Below are positions 1-10,067 of a DNA stretch of 48,567 nt, in pieces. The notes below the pieces were generated by a model that saw only the letters and a list, made by a program, of their open reading frames with translations, was not told the origin of the DNA and ran no database searches. Position numbers and translations under genes: made by a program. Within the stretch, counting starts at the first letter, position 1. Every line of letters begins with the position of its first letter. Source of the DNA: CAYNSB01 sp964399625 (GTDB lineage: Bacteria; Planctomycetota; Phycisphaerae; Phycisphaerales; UBA1924); NCBI GenBank assembly GCA_964399625.1, contig CAYNSB010000030.1, positions 1-48,567 of the forward strand, read 5' to 3'.

Positions 1-246
1 ATGACGTGCGACCCGATCGGCGGGCTGGTGCAGATCCCGTGCATCGAGCGGAACACGATGGGGGCGATCAAGGCGATCACCGCGGCGAACATCGCGATGG
101 AGTCCGACCCCGCCAAGGCGAAGGTCTCGCTGGACGGCGTCGTTGCGACGATGTGGGCGACGGCCAAGGACATGGGCAGCAAGTACAAGGAGACCGCCGA
201 GGGTGGGCTGGCGGTGCACATCCCCGTGAATCTGCCCGAGTGCTAG
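1..246 (+). CDS. sdaA: L-serine dehydratase (L-serine ammonia-lyase), C-terminal fragment
   Basis: This is the last 81 codons of a gene that enters from the left edge. The motif TCDPIGGLVQIPCIERN at the start of the window is the conserved segment of the alpha domain of iron-sulfur L-serine dehydratases, including a Cys that belongs to the [4Fe-4S] cluster set. The enzyme deaminates L-serine to pyruvate and ammonia. The ATG at position 1 is an internal methionine, because this motif normally lies well inside the catalytic domain. The tail after the motif (helical, ending in NLPEC) fits the usual C-terminus. It ends 13 bp from the convergent alcohol dehydrogenase gene. Whether the full protein is single-chain or split into alpha and beta subunits cannot be told from this fragment. 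Confidence 0.85.
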   Translation: MTCDPIGGLVQIPCIERNTMGAIKAITAANIAMESDPAKAKVSLDGVVATMWATAKDMGSKYKETAEGGLAVHIPVNLPEC

Positions 247-259
247 TCGGCGCCGCTCG

Positions 260-1306
260 CTACTTCTTCAACGACGCCATGTCGATCACGAAGCGGTACT
301 TCACGTCGCTCTTGAGCATGCGCTCGTAGGCCTCGTTGATCTTCTGGATCGGGATCAGCTCGATATCGCACACGATGTTGTGCGTGCCGCAGAAATCGAG
401 CATCTCCTGCGTCTCGGGCAGCCCGCCGATGAGCGACCCGGCCAGGTGCCGGCGGGGCATGAAGAGATTGAACGCGCTCACCGGCTGCGGGCTGGGCGGG
501 GCGCCCACGAGCACCATCGTGCCGTCGAGTTTGAGCATGGTAAGCAGCGCGTTGAGATCGTGGTCGGCCGACACGGTGTTCAGAATGAAATCGAATGTCC
601 CGGCGTGCTTGGCCATCTGGTCCGCATCCTTGGAGATGATGACCTCGTCGGCCCCGAGCCGCCTGCCGTCCTCGATCTTGCCCTTGGAAGTCGTGAACAG
701 AACCGTGTGCGCGCCGAACGCATGCGCGAACTTCACGCCCATGTGCCCCAGCCCGCCAAGCCCCACGATGCCCACCTTCTGCCCCTTGCGCACGTTCCAC
801 TTGCGCAACGGCGAGTAGGTCGTGATGCCCGCGCAAAGCAGCGGAGCGGCGGCGGCGGGGTTGAGATTCGTCGGGACCTTGAGCGTGTACTTCTCATCGA
901 CGACGACGTTCTCGGAGTAGCCGCCGTAAGTCATGCCGCTCGAGTGCTTGTCCGGTCCGTTGTAGGTGAAGACGGGCCCGCCGGTGCAGAACTGCTCCAG
1001 CCCCTGCTTGCAGCTGTTGCAGGAGCGACAGGAGTCCACCAGGCAGCCCACGGCGGCGAGATCGCCGACCTTGAACTTCTTCACGTCCTTGCCGACCTTG
1101 GTCACGCGCCCGAGGATCTCGTGCCCCGGCACCACGGGATACTGCGTGAACTGCCACTCGTTGCGTGCGATGTGCAGGTCCGAGTGGCACACGCCGCAGT
1201 ACAGGATGTCGATGGCGACATCCGTCGCGGTCGGCTCGCGGCGATTGATGGTGTGCGGAGCGAGCGGGGAGGTGGCGGACTGTGCGGCGAAGGCTTTGGT
1301 GGGCAT
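260..1306 (-). CDS. Zinc-dependent NAD(P) alcohol dehydrogenase (YahK/CAD-like MDR family)
   Basis: A 348-residue medium-chain dehydrogenase/reductase predicted to interconvert alcohols and aldehydes with NAD(P)H in the cytoplasm. The catalytic zinc site is visible in CGVCHSD (Cys37) and GHE (His62-Glu63). Four cysteines at about 93, 96, 99 and 107 form the structural zinc lobe. The Rossmann glycine motif GLGGLGHMG lies near residue 180. The length matches the cinnamyl-alcohol/YahK-type branch, which is usually NADPH-dependent and broad in substrate. The open frame extends 7 codons upstream of the chosen ATG, but the start MPTKAF aligns better with the family. No strong Shine-Dalgarno is visible. 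The gene is convergent with sdaA and its substrate cannot be inferred from neighbours. Confidence 0.9.
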   Translation of the reverse strand: MPTKAFAAQSATSPLAPHTINRREPTATDVAIDILYCGVCHSDLHIARNEWQFTQYPVVPGHEILGRVTKVGKDVKKFKVGDLAAVGCLVDSCRSCNSCKQGLEQFCTGGPVFTYNGPDKHSSGMTYGGYSENVVVDEKYTLKVPTNLNPAAAAPLLCAGITTYSPLRKWNVRKGQKVGIVGLGGLGHMGVKFAHAFGAHTVLFTTSKGKIEDGRRLGADEVIISKDADQMAKHAGTFDFILNTVSADHDLNALLTMLKLDGTMVLVGAPPSPQPVSAFNLFMPRRHLAGSLIGGLPETQEMLDFCGTHNIVCDIELIPIQKINEAYERMLKSDVKYRFVIDMASLKK

Positions 1307-1366
1307 GAACTCACGGTAGGCCCGCACATCGCGCGCGGTCGTATCAACCCCGGATGTCAGCGCGAC

Positions 1367-1870
1367 TCACTTCGCGTCGGCGTTCCACATGTCGTGGGTC
1401 GCTTTCCACGAGCCGTCCTTCTGTTTGCGCCAGTTGCAGAGATACTTGCCCTTCTCGACGCCGGGCTTGCCATCGGGGCCCTTCACCGTGAGCTCGTACG
1501 AGCCCGCGGTGAAACCGAGCTCCCCGCTCTTGGAAACCTCCGCGTGCAGCGTTTTCCAGGAGATGGAGACAAAGCCCTCCATCGTGAAGAACCCGCCCCA
1601 AAGCTTCTCGGCGGCGGCCCGCCCGCTCGCCAGCGGCATGTTGGGCGGGTACGCGATCCCATCCTCGGCGTAGTAGGCCGCGACCTTCTTCGCGTCCTTG
1701 CTCTGCGCGGCCTTGGACCAGGCCTCATCCACGGCGACGAGTGACGCGGCGCTGGGGTCCACATCGCCCGCGACGCTTCGCGTCCGGTTCAGAACCAGAA
1801 GGAACGCGCCCGCGAGAGCGAGCGAGAGGAAAAGGGCGTGGAAGCGGCGGGTCGACGGGGCGAACGACAT
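1367..1870 (-). CDS. SnoaL-like / DUF4440-type protein with N-terminal membrane anchor
   Basis: A 167-residue protein. Residues 10-30 are hydrophobic and act as a signal peptide or anchor, and the rest resembles the NTF2-like cone fold of the SnoaL/DUF4440 group. The pattern typical of that group is present: an opening helix (VDEAWSKAAQSKDAKKVAAYYAED), the turn GIAYPPN, and a closing strand with W (GSWKATHDMWN). Members range from ketosteroid isomerase-like enzymes to non-enzymatic binding proteins, so no reaction is assigned. The start at 1870 is chosen because GGAGG lies about 8 nt upstream. A longer frame to 1942 has no such support. It sits between two unrelated genes on the same strand and is probably exported and anchored on the outer face of the membrane. 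Confidence 0.75.
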   Translation of the reverse strand: MSFAPSTRRFHALFLSLALAGAFLLVLNRTRSVAGDVDPSAASLVAVDEAWSKAAQSKDAKKVAAYYAEDGIAYPPNMPLASGRAAAEKLWGGFFTMEGFVSISWKTLHAEVSKSGELGFTAGSYELTVKGPDGKPGVEKGKYLCNWRKQKDGSWKATHDMWNADAK

Positions 1871-1971
1871 GGGCAAATCCTCCATGAGCCGGGCATCGCG
1901 GGCACGCGACGGCGAGAGTGAACCGCATGATACCAAACTCACACGCGAGCGTGCTGGTCACGCTGGGCGAT

Positions 1972-3096
1972 CTACGCGATGCACGCGCTCGCCATGCACG
2001 ACGCGAGAGCCTCGGTCAGGCGGGAAACCTGTTCGGGTGTGTGCTCGCTCGTGATCGAGCAGCGGAAATAGAACGGCGCTGGACCGCCGGGGTACGACAT
2101 CACCGGAGCGAGGATCCCCGAGGTGAACATTTCGTCGTGCATGCGGCGCATCGTCGGCTCGGCGTCGCAGACGAACGCCGCGATTGGAGCGGGGGTGTCG
2201 ATCAATGAAAGTCCGATGCCCCGGAGCCCCTCGCGCAGGCGTCGAGCGTTGCGCTGCACGCGCCCCACCCGCTCGGGCTCACGAACGAGGATCGAGAGCG
2301 CCTCGCTCGCCGCGGAGATGACCGCCGGCGACGTGGGCGTGGTGCACATGTACGCGCTCCCGCGCACGCGGACGGCCCTGCACACCTCGCTCGACCCCGC
2401 GACCACACCCCCGTGGCAACCAAGCCCCTTGGCCAGCGTGGTCGTGAGGATGATCCTCGCCTCGGGGTCGATCCCGAAGTGGGAGAGTGACCCTTGCCCT
2501 CTCGGCCCCAGCGTGGCAAATCCGTGGCAATCGTCGACGATCAGCAGTCCTCGACGCGGAAGGGCTCGGAGCAGTTCCGGGATGGGAGCCAGCGCGCCGT
2601 CGGTCGTGAACACGCCGTCGGTGAGGATGGCGACGCCCCGGCCCATGGCCGCCGCGGACGCCGCAAGCACCGCGGCATGAGCGGCGTCGGCGTGCTCGTA
2701 CTCGATTCGCTCGAGCCCGGCGTGGTCGATCGCCTTGTGCACGCTGCGGTGCGCGCGCCGATCGACGATGCACGCGGGATTGGGGCCAAGCAGTTGCGGG
2801 AGCGCCTCGGCGATGGCGAGATTCGCGGTGTATCCGTCTGGCACGACGACCGAATCGGAGACGCCCAGAAACGAGGTCAGGTCTTGCTCGAGGCGATCAT
2901 GAGCAACGGTGTTTCCCGTCGTTTCGCGTGAGGCGCTTGTGGACACGCCGAACTGCTGGAGCCCGCGCAGCAACGCCGCGTGCACCGCGGGGTGGTGCGA
3001 CAGGCCCAGGTAGTTGCAACCGCCGAACGTGAGGATGTCTCTCCCGGCGATCGTGACGGAGGTGGGGGAGGACGCGGAAACGGCAAATTTGGTCAT
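1972..3096 (-). CDS. BioF/KBL-family PLP-dependent acyl-CoA:amino acid C-acyltransferase
   Basis: A 374-residue alpha-oxoamine synthase of fold-type I. These enzymes condense an amino acid with an acyl-CoA and release CO2: 8-amino-7-oxononanoate synthase (biotin), glycine C-acetyltransferase, or serine palmitoyltransferase. Visible landmarks are GCNYLGLSHHP near the N-terminus, DDCHGFATLGPRG (the DEAHS-equivalent, with Asp and His for PLP), and TTTLAKGLGCHGG containing the Schiff-base lysine. No other biotin, threonine or sphingolipid gene lies nearby, so the substrate is open. The chosen ATG gives MTKFAVSASS; the frame extends 23 codons further upstream but that stretch is Pro/Arg-rich and looks non-coding. 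The protein is slightly shorter than E. coli BioF. Confidence 0.87.
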   Translation of the reverse strand: MTKFAVSASSPTSVTIAGRDILTFGGCNYLGLSHHPAVHAALLRGLQQFGVSTSASRETTGNTVAHDRLEQDLTSFLGVSDSVVVPDGYTANLAIAEALPQLLGPNPACIVDRRAHRSVHKAIDHAGLERIEYEHADAAHAAVLAASAAAMGRGVAILTDGVFTTDGALAPIPELLRALPRRGLLIVDDCHGFATLGPRGQGSLSHFGIDPEARIILTTTLAKGLGCHGGVVAGSSEVCRAVRVRGSAYMCTTPTSPAVISAASEALSILVREPERVGRVQRNARRLREGLRGIGLSLIDTPAPIAAFVCDAEPTMRRMHDEMFTSGILAPVMSYPGGPAPFYFRCSITSEHTPEQVSRLTEALASCMASACIA

Positions 3097-3312
3097 GGCG
3101 GGCGTCGTGCCCCTTGGGCGGCTAGGTGCCGGAGGGCGCGGGATCCATCTCGCGCTCTGGTGCAATATATCGGCAGTCGGGGCGGCGTGCCGCGAGCGAG
3201 CGTTTCTCCGGCCTGGAGTCGGTGCGACGGACCGGCGCCCGGAGGCTCACGAGCCGGACTTTGCGGGCTAAACTTGCTCCCATTTTGGAATCACACTGAG
3301 AGGCCGTTCGCC

Positions 3313-3783
3313 ATGGAAACCACGCTGATCATTCTCAAGCCCGACGCCGTCCAGCGCGGGCTCATGGGCCGCATCCTCACTCGCTTCGAGGACAAGGGTC
3401 TGCAGGTTGTCGGGTGCAAGCTGATGCAGATCACGCAGGAGCTCGCCGCGACGCACTACGAGGCCCACAAGACCAAGCCCTTCTACCCGGGGCTCGTCAA
3501 GTTCATGACCTCGAGCCCCGTGCTCGTGCTCGCGATCCGCGGCAACGGCGCGATCACGATCGCGCGCAACATGATGGGCGCGACGTTCGGCTCCAAGGCC
3601 AACCCGGGCACCATCCGTGGCGATTTCGGCGTCTCCAACTCCTTCAACCTCATCCACGGCTCCGACAGCCCCGAGGCGGCCGAGCGTGAACTGAAGCTGT
3701 TTTTCAAGGCGGGCGAGGTGCTCAACTGGCCCCGCCATGGCGATCAGTGGATCTACGACCTGTCCGGCGGCAAGGCGGAGTAA
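3313..3783 (+). CDS. ndk: Nucleoside diphosphate kinase
   Basis: A 156-residue NDP kinase, which transfers the gamma phosphate of ATP to NDPs through a phosphohistidine. The active-site histidine is His115 in NLIHGSDS, and the N-terminal LIILKPDAVQRGL and the FYPGLVKFM loop are typical. The full Ndk fold is present, with a C-terminal extension of about 10 residues beyond the classic ~143-residue bacterial form. A GAGAGG element lies about 8 nt before the ATG. The gene stands alone, divergent from the BioF-like gene and convergent with csrA, and is followed by a strong hairpin. Cytoplasmic housekeeping role in nucleotide pool balance. Confidence 0.97.
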   Translation: METTLIILKPDAVQRGLMGRILTRFEDKGLQVVGCKLMQITQELAATHYEAHKTKPFYPGLVKFMTSSPVLVLAIRGNGAITIARNMMGATFGSKANPGTIRGDFGVSNSFNLIHGSDSPEAAERELKLFFKAGEVLNWPRHGDQWIYDLSGGKAE

Positions 3784-3822
3784 GCCAAGGCGATCCCTCG
3801 CCGTGGATCTCAATCGAACAAG

Positions 3823-3850
3823 CGGGCCGGCCGCGGATGCGGTCGGCCCG
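3823..3850. terminator. Hairpin between convergent ndk and csrA, likely bidirectional terminator
   Basis: A 12-bp stem (one G-U wobble) closed by the 4-nt loop GGAT lies between the two convergent stop codons. It is GC-rich and is followed by a pyrimidine-rich CTCTCTCT-like stretch rather than a clean T-run, so its efficiency as an intrinsic terminator is uncertain. Position and strength suggest that it serves both genes. Confidence 0.7.
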
Positions 3851-3880
3851 ACCTCTCTCTGACTTCCGTTACGCACCCGC

Positions 3881-4204
3881 TCAGCGGGCGTGCGTCTCGT
3901 CGGAATGGCCGTTCGCGTGCCCGTTGACGCGTGCGTGCGCCGTCCCGTTGACGGGCACCTCGATCTCGATCGTGCGGACCGTGGGCTCCCCGGCGTCACG
4001 CCCTGCGATACCCGCGACCGAGGGTGTCTGCCCATTCACGATCTGGTCCGCCACCTCGCGCCGGTGCACGTCGATCGTGCGTGGAAAGTCGAACGCAACG
4101 CGCACGCGATCGCCCTTGATCGACGCAATGCGCACCACCCCGATGGGGTTTTTGGGATCGCCGATGACGACTTCCTCGCCCTCGCGTCGCGTGATGACCA
4201 ACAT
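3881..4204 (-). CDS. csrA: Carbon storage regulator CsrA with a C-terminal extension
   Basis: A 107-residue protein whose first ~55 residues are canonical CsrA (MLVITRREGEEVVIGD... ending VHRREVADQI), the dimeric RNA-binding protein that binds GGA motifs in mRNA leaders. The RNA-contacting N-terminal Leu-Val-Ile-Thr-Arg-Arg and the Arg of VHRRE are kept. Classic CsrA is about 61 residues. Here ~50 further residues follow, ending in a low-complexity Asn/Gly/His/Ala tail (NGHANGHSDETHAR). The start is supported by GGGAGG 8 nt upstream. The same leader also carries AGGA, so CsrA autoregulation is possible (inference). Further upstream, about 4233-4258, the transcribed strand has short G-runs with T spacers. 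Confidence 0.93.
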   Translation of the reverse strand: MLVITRREGEEVVIGDPKNPIGVVRIASIKGDRVRVAFDFPRTIDVHRREVADQIVNGQTPSVAGIAGRDAGEPTVRTIEIEVPVNGTAHARVNGHANGHSDETHAR

Positions 4205-4386
4205 CGCGAGCCTCCCGTCCTAAAAGGCTGCTCAACACCACCAACCCACCACCAATGGTCAGGATACCAACCACTCGACAAGAGCGATACGCGAATCGTG
4301 CGCCGTTCAGATCGCACGCGCGCTACCGGACGATCACCACGCGCATTCGGTGCGCAATCGACCGTAGGTTTGTAGTTTGATCGGTA

Positions 4387-4638
4387 TCAGTCCACGGCCT
4401 GAACCGAACGGACTTCCGGAACGTGGGCCCGAAGATTGCGCTCGATACCCACCTGCAGGGTCACGGCGCTCGACGGGCAACCGACGCAAGCCCCGTGCAG
4501 GCGGATGCGCACGACCCCTTCCGGAGTCACCTCGACGAGCTCGACATCGCCCCCATCGGACTGCACGGCAGGCCGAATCAGGTTGATCACACGAGCGACA
4601 CGCTCGGGCAGCGGCTGGGTTGAGGCGGTGCGACTCAC
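4387..4638 (-). CDS. NifU C-terminal (Nfu-type) Fe-S cluster scaffold protein
   Basis: An 83-residue stand-alone NifU C-terminal domain. The IRPAVQSDGGDVELVEV opening and the CVGCPSS motif (CxxC, which bridges a [4Fe-4S] cluster between two subunits) identify the family. It is a carrier that delivers clusters to apo-proteins in the cytoplasm. The start appears to be GTG at 4638, with no convincing Shine-Dalgarno. It lies downstream of, and is divergently transcribed from, the lipoprotein gene at 4736; csrA is the next gene on the same strand. The ~180 bp between csrA and this gene hold the csrA leader and nothing else I can name. Confidence 0.92.
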   Translation of the reverse strand: MSRTASTQPLPERVARVINLIRPAVQSDGGDVELVEVTPEGVVRIRLHGACVGCPSSAVTLQVGIERNLRAHVPEVRSVQAVD

Positions 4639-4735
4639 GGTTCGATTCTATGTGGCGAGGACGCCTGAGAGCGAAGTGATGACCGAGAGCGTGGACCCCC
4701 GGTCAGTTCGACGCGTCTCCTAGACTCATCCTGTC

Positions 4736-6238
4736 ATGAGCGTGCGTTGGATCAGACTCGGAGTGTGCGGAGTTGCGGCGGCGTGGCTCGTCGGCTGCGG
4801 CTCCGGAAAGTCGGCGCTCGACATGGACCCGCTGAGCGTCGCGCGTGAGGGCAAGTACCCGGTGGGGCAGCGCGTCGAGGCCGTGCAGCGGGCCTGGAGC
4901 GATGCACGCTCGGGAAAGACCAGTGCGCCGGCCGTGCGTTCGGATCTGAAGGATCTGGCGTGGAGCGTGGACCTTCCGGACGAGGTGCGTCTGGCGGCGC
5001 TCAACGCCATCTACGACGATCAGGATGCGGGCACGCTCGAGGACTCGCACGCCATGACCAGGCTGATGCTCCCGCGGGAGCGTTCGGCCGGCATCACGGC
5101 ACGGCTGTGCGAAGAGGCCGTGAAGCGTTCGTGGAAGGATTGCACACCGTCGCTCGTGCGGAGCCTGTCGCGCTGGCGCGAGGGCACGCCCGACGCCCAG
5201 CGCATCGAATACCAGGCGATCGCGTCGCTGAACCCGGGCGAGAAGCCCGAGTCGCTGGTCTACGGCGTGTTCTTGAACCCTCCCGACAAGAGCGTGCTGG
5301 GATTCGTCCCGCCCGAGCGGGCGCAGGCGGATGCGTGGGACCTGCTTCGACGCCTGGACGCGGATGGCACGGTGCGCAGCGGGCTCGTGTTCGATCTGGA
5401 GCAGACCAAGGGAAGCGGTGTGGACGTGCTGCGCCGAGCGTTCCGCGATCTGCGGGTCCTTCCGCTCACGGGCGATGAGTTCCTCTGGATTGTGTCGCTC
5501 GCAGACGATCGCGACAAGGGCAAGGCCGCGTGGTGGGCGAGCGTGTCGCGGATCGTTTCGACCTTGGACGAGCCCCGGCGGGCGCACCTGCAAGTGCGCC
5601 ACCTGGAGGCGATCCGTGCGACAAGCTTGCTGAACCCCGAGCGCCTGTCTTTGGATCGGAGCGCGCTGCTGGACGAGGCACGCTCACGTCTGGCGTCGCG
5701 TCCGGTGCACACGCGCACTCCGCGGGAGCGTGAGATCCATCGCCCGCCGCCCGAGCGGCTCGCCGCATGGGAGGATCGCTTGAGCTGGGGCGACCTGGTC
5801 GCCCTGCTGCTCGTGGACGATGCGCTGCGCGACCCGAGCGTTGTGGCCTCGCTGGCCGCGCAGCGGGATCTGGACCGTCAGGACGAGCGTGCGGAGTACG
5901 GCGGGCTTCTGCGGGCCGACGGCCCCCAGGGGCGGGCATTCTCGGCGGTGCTGTACCCGCCCAGGCAGGGCGAGCGCCGCAGCGACAAGGAGTTCGTCGC
6001 GTCGCCGGACATGATGCAGCAGGGCGATCTCGCGCTGGCGCACTATCACTTCCACGCGCAGGTGGTTCAGAGCGCGGACTTCGCCGGACCCAGCACCAAG
6101 GACCTCGCCTACGCCGCAAGGTTCGGACGCACGTGCGTGGTGTTCACGAGCCTCTCGCTGGAGCGACTGGACGCGGACTACTACCAGCCCGATGGCGTGG
6201 TGATCGACCTGGGTGACATTCGCGTGGCGGCGAAGTAG
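4736..6238 (+). CDS. Hypothetical lipoprotein, function unknown
   Basis: A 500-residue protein I do not recognise. It begins with a short charged N-terminus, a hydrophobic stretch and the lipobox LVGC, so Cys21 should be lipidated. The mature part is soluble, rich in Arg, Asp and Leu, with no evident repeat, and ends in a beta-rich segment (RTCVVFTSLSLERLDADYY...VVIDLGDIRV). There is no transmembrane helix after the signal. It is followed after 35 bp by the M48-DapF frame on the same strand, so cotranscription is likely. Codon use and GC match the neighbours, with no sign of transfer. Probably exported to the periplasm. Confidence 0.8.
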   Translation: MSVRWIRLGVCGVAAAWLVGCGSGKSALDMDPLSVAREGKYPVGQRVEAVQRAWSDARSGKTSAPAVRSDLKDLAWSVDLPDEVRLAALNAIYDDQDAGTLEDSHAMTRLMLPRERSAGITARLCEEAVKRSWKDCTPSLVRSLSRWREGTPDAQRIEYQAIASLNPGEKPESLVYGVFLNPPDKSVLGFVPPERAQADAWDLLRRLDADGTVRSGLVFDLEQTKGSGVDVLRRAFRDLRVLPLTGDEFLWIVSLADDRDKGKAAWWASVSRIVSTLDEPRRAHLQVRHLEAIRATSLLNPERLSLDRSALLDEARSRLASRPVHTRTPREREIHRPPPERLAAWEDRLSWGDLVALLLVDDALRDPSVVASLAAQRDLDRQDERAEYGGLLRADGPQGRAFSAVLYPPRQGERRSDKEFVASPDMMQQGDLALAHYHFHAQVVQSADFAGPSTKDLAYAARFGRTCVVFTSLSLERLDADYYQPDGVVIDLGDIRVAAK

Positions 6239-6273
6239 CCGCGGACTCCTGCGGCGGCGGCTCACGGACGAGC

Positions 6274-8690
<2,417 letters not shown>

Positions 8691-8694
<4 letters not shown>

Positions 8695-9956
8695 GCCTGA
8701 CCAGCGACGAGCAGCGGCTGTGCGACGCCATTCGCTCACGCGAGAAGGCGCTCCTGGAGGACCTGCGTCTTCACGTGGGCCTGCCCACGGGCGCGAACAA
8801 CACGTCCGCGCTCGACGAGACTCGCGAGCGCCTCGCCCATCGCTTGAGCGTGCTCGGGGCCACCATCGTGATGGTGCATGGCGATCCAAAGCCCGAGTGG
8901 CTCCACGGCGTCGATGCGGCGACCCGCCCTCCTCCCGTGGCGGTGTGCCGACGCCCGGCGCGAAACGCACGCCGCGGCCAGCCGGCGGTCCTCATTTCGG
9001 GGCACCTGGACACGGTGCACGATCCGCACGGGACATTCCGCCATCTCACGCTCGCCGGCGATGGCAAGACCGCGACCGGTCCCGGCTGCGTGGACATGAA
9101 GGGCGGACTGGTGATCGCCGTGGCGGCCCTTGAAGCGCTCGCGGAGTGCGGGATCGACGCCGACTGGAGCGTCATACTCAACAGCGACGAGGAGACGGGC
9201 AGCTACCACTCGGAACGCGCGCTCCGCGCCGAGGCGCGGCGGACTCTCGCTGCGGGCGCCGAGCGGGGCGGGCCCGGGCTGGGGCTTGTGCTCGAGCCCG
9301 CGCTGCCCGACGGCTCGCTCGTCACCGAGCGGCTGGGAAGTGGGCAGTTCATGATCGAGGCGACGGGTCGGGCCGCGCACGTGGGCAGGGACTTTGACAA
9401 GGGCGTCTCGGCGGTGACCGCTCTGGCGCACGCGATCGTCGGCGTCTCATCGCTGTCGGATGTTGCCCGGGGCAAGATCGCCAACATCGGTCCGCTCGAG
9501 GGGGGCATCGCGACCAACGTGGTGCCGGACCGCGCGCGGGCGTGGGGCAACGTGCGGTATCCGCACAAGCAGATCATGAACGAACTCGAGAGCGGGCTGC
9601 GCGCGCTCGAGGCCCACGCCTCTCCAAGCGGTGGCGCGATCGCGCCCAGCGTCCGGGTGCACACGAGCTTCAATCGCCCTGCCAAGCCACTCACTCCGGA
9701 GGTAGAGCGTCTGGCGCTCTCGGCGCGGGCCGCGGCGGAGAGTTTGGGGCAGCGGCTTCCCTTCGGCAAGACGGGCGGCGTGTGCGACGGGAACATCCTG
9801 CAGGACGAAGGCCTGCCCACGATCGACACGCTGGGCGTTCGTGGCGGCGGGCTGCACACCCCCCAGGAGTGGATCGAGCTGGCGAGCCTTGTGGAGCGCT
9901 GCCAGCTTCTCGCGCTCCTCATCGCCCGGCTATCGCGCGGCTCGACCCTTCCCTGA
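8691..9956 (+). CDS. M20 family metallopeptidase (DapE/ArgE/carboxypeptidase G2-like)
   Basis: A 421-residue zinc amidohydrolase with a GTG start overlapping the dapF stop by 4 bp. The M20 dizinc site is complete: GHLDTV (His105, Asp107), PGCVDMKGG (bridging Asp135), DEETGS (Glu167 base, Glu168 ligand), EPAL (Glu202) and a late His in GGGLHTPQEW. A dimerisation insert domain lies around residues 215-330, with GRAAHVGRDFDKGVSA typical of glutamate carboxypeptidase-like members. The neighbour dapF invites a DapE role (N-succinyl-DAP desuccinylase), but the sequence looks closer to carboxypeptidase G2/ArgE types, so the substrate is open. The longer frame upstream, which overlaps dapF, is ignored because it is a high-GC shadow. 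Confidence 0.88.
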
Positions 9957-9999
9957 CGGCGAGACTTGGGCGATTCCTGCGTGGGGCGGCCGAATAACA

Positions 10000-10016
10000 A
10001 CTCACGGACGGTGAGT
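10000..10016. promoter_or_regulatory. Short inverted repeat upstream of the AST-like operon
   Basis: ACTCAC and GTGAGT form a perfect 6-bp inverted repeat with a 5-nt spacer, 52 bp before the aminotransferase ATG and 43 bp after the M20 stop. It could be an operator for the downstream amino acid genes or part of a weak terminator for the upstream gene. No T-run follows it. No good -35/-10 pair was found next to it. Confidence 0.35.
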
Positions 10017-10067
10017 CCATGGTCGCGCGCGTAAAGTAGCTTCGACACGCACGCCGAAAGGGGTGTC

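Noticed and set aside
3784..3822. Additional small gene between ndk and csrA
   Set aside because: The interval contains only the terminator hairpin and no frame with a start and ribosome site.
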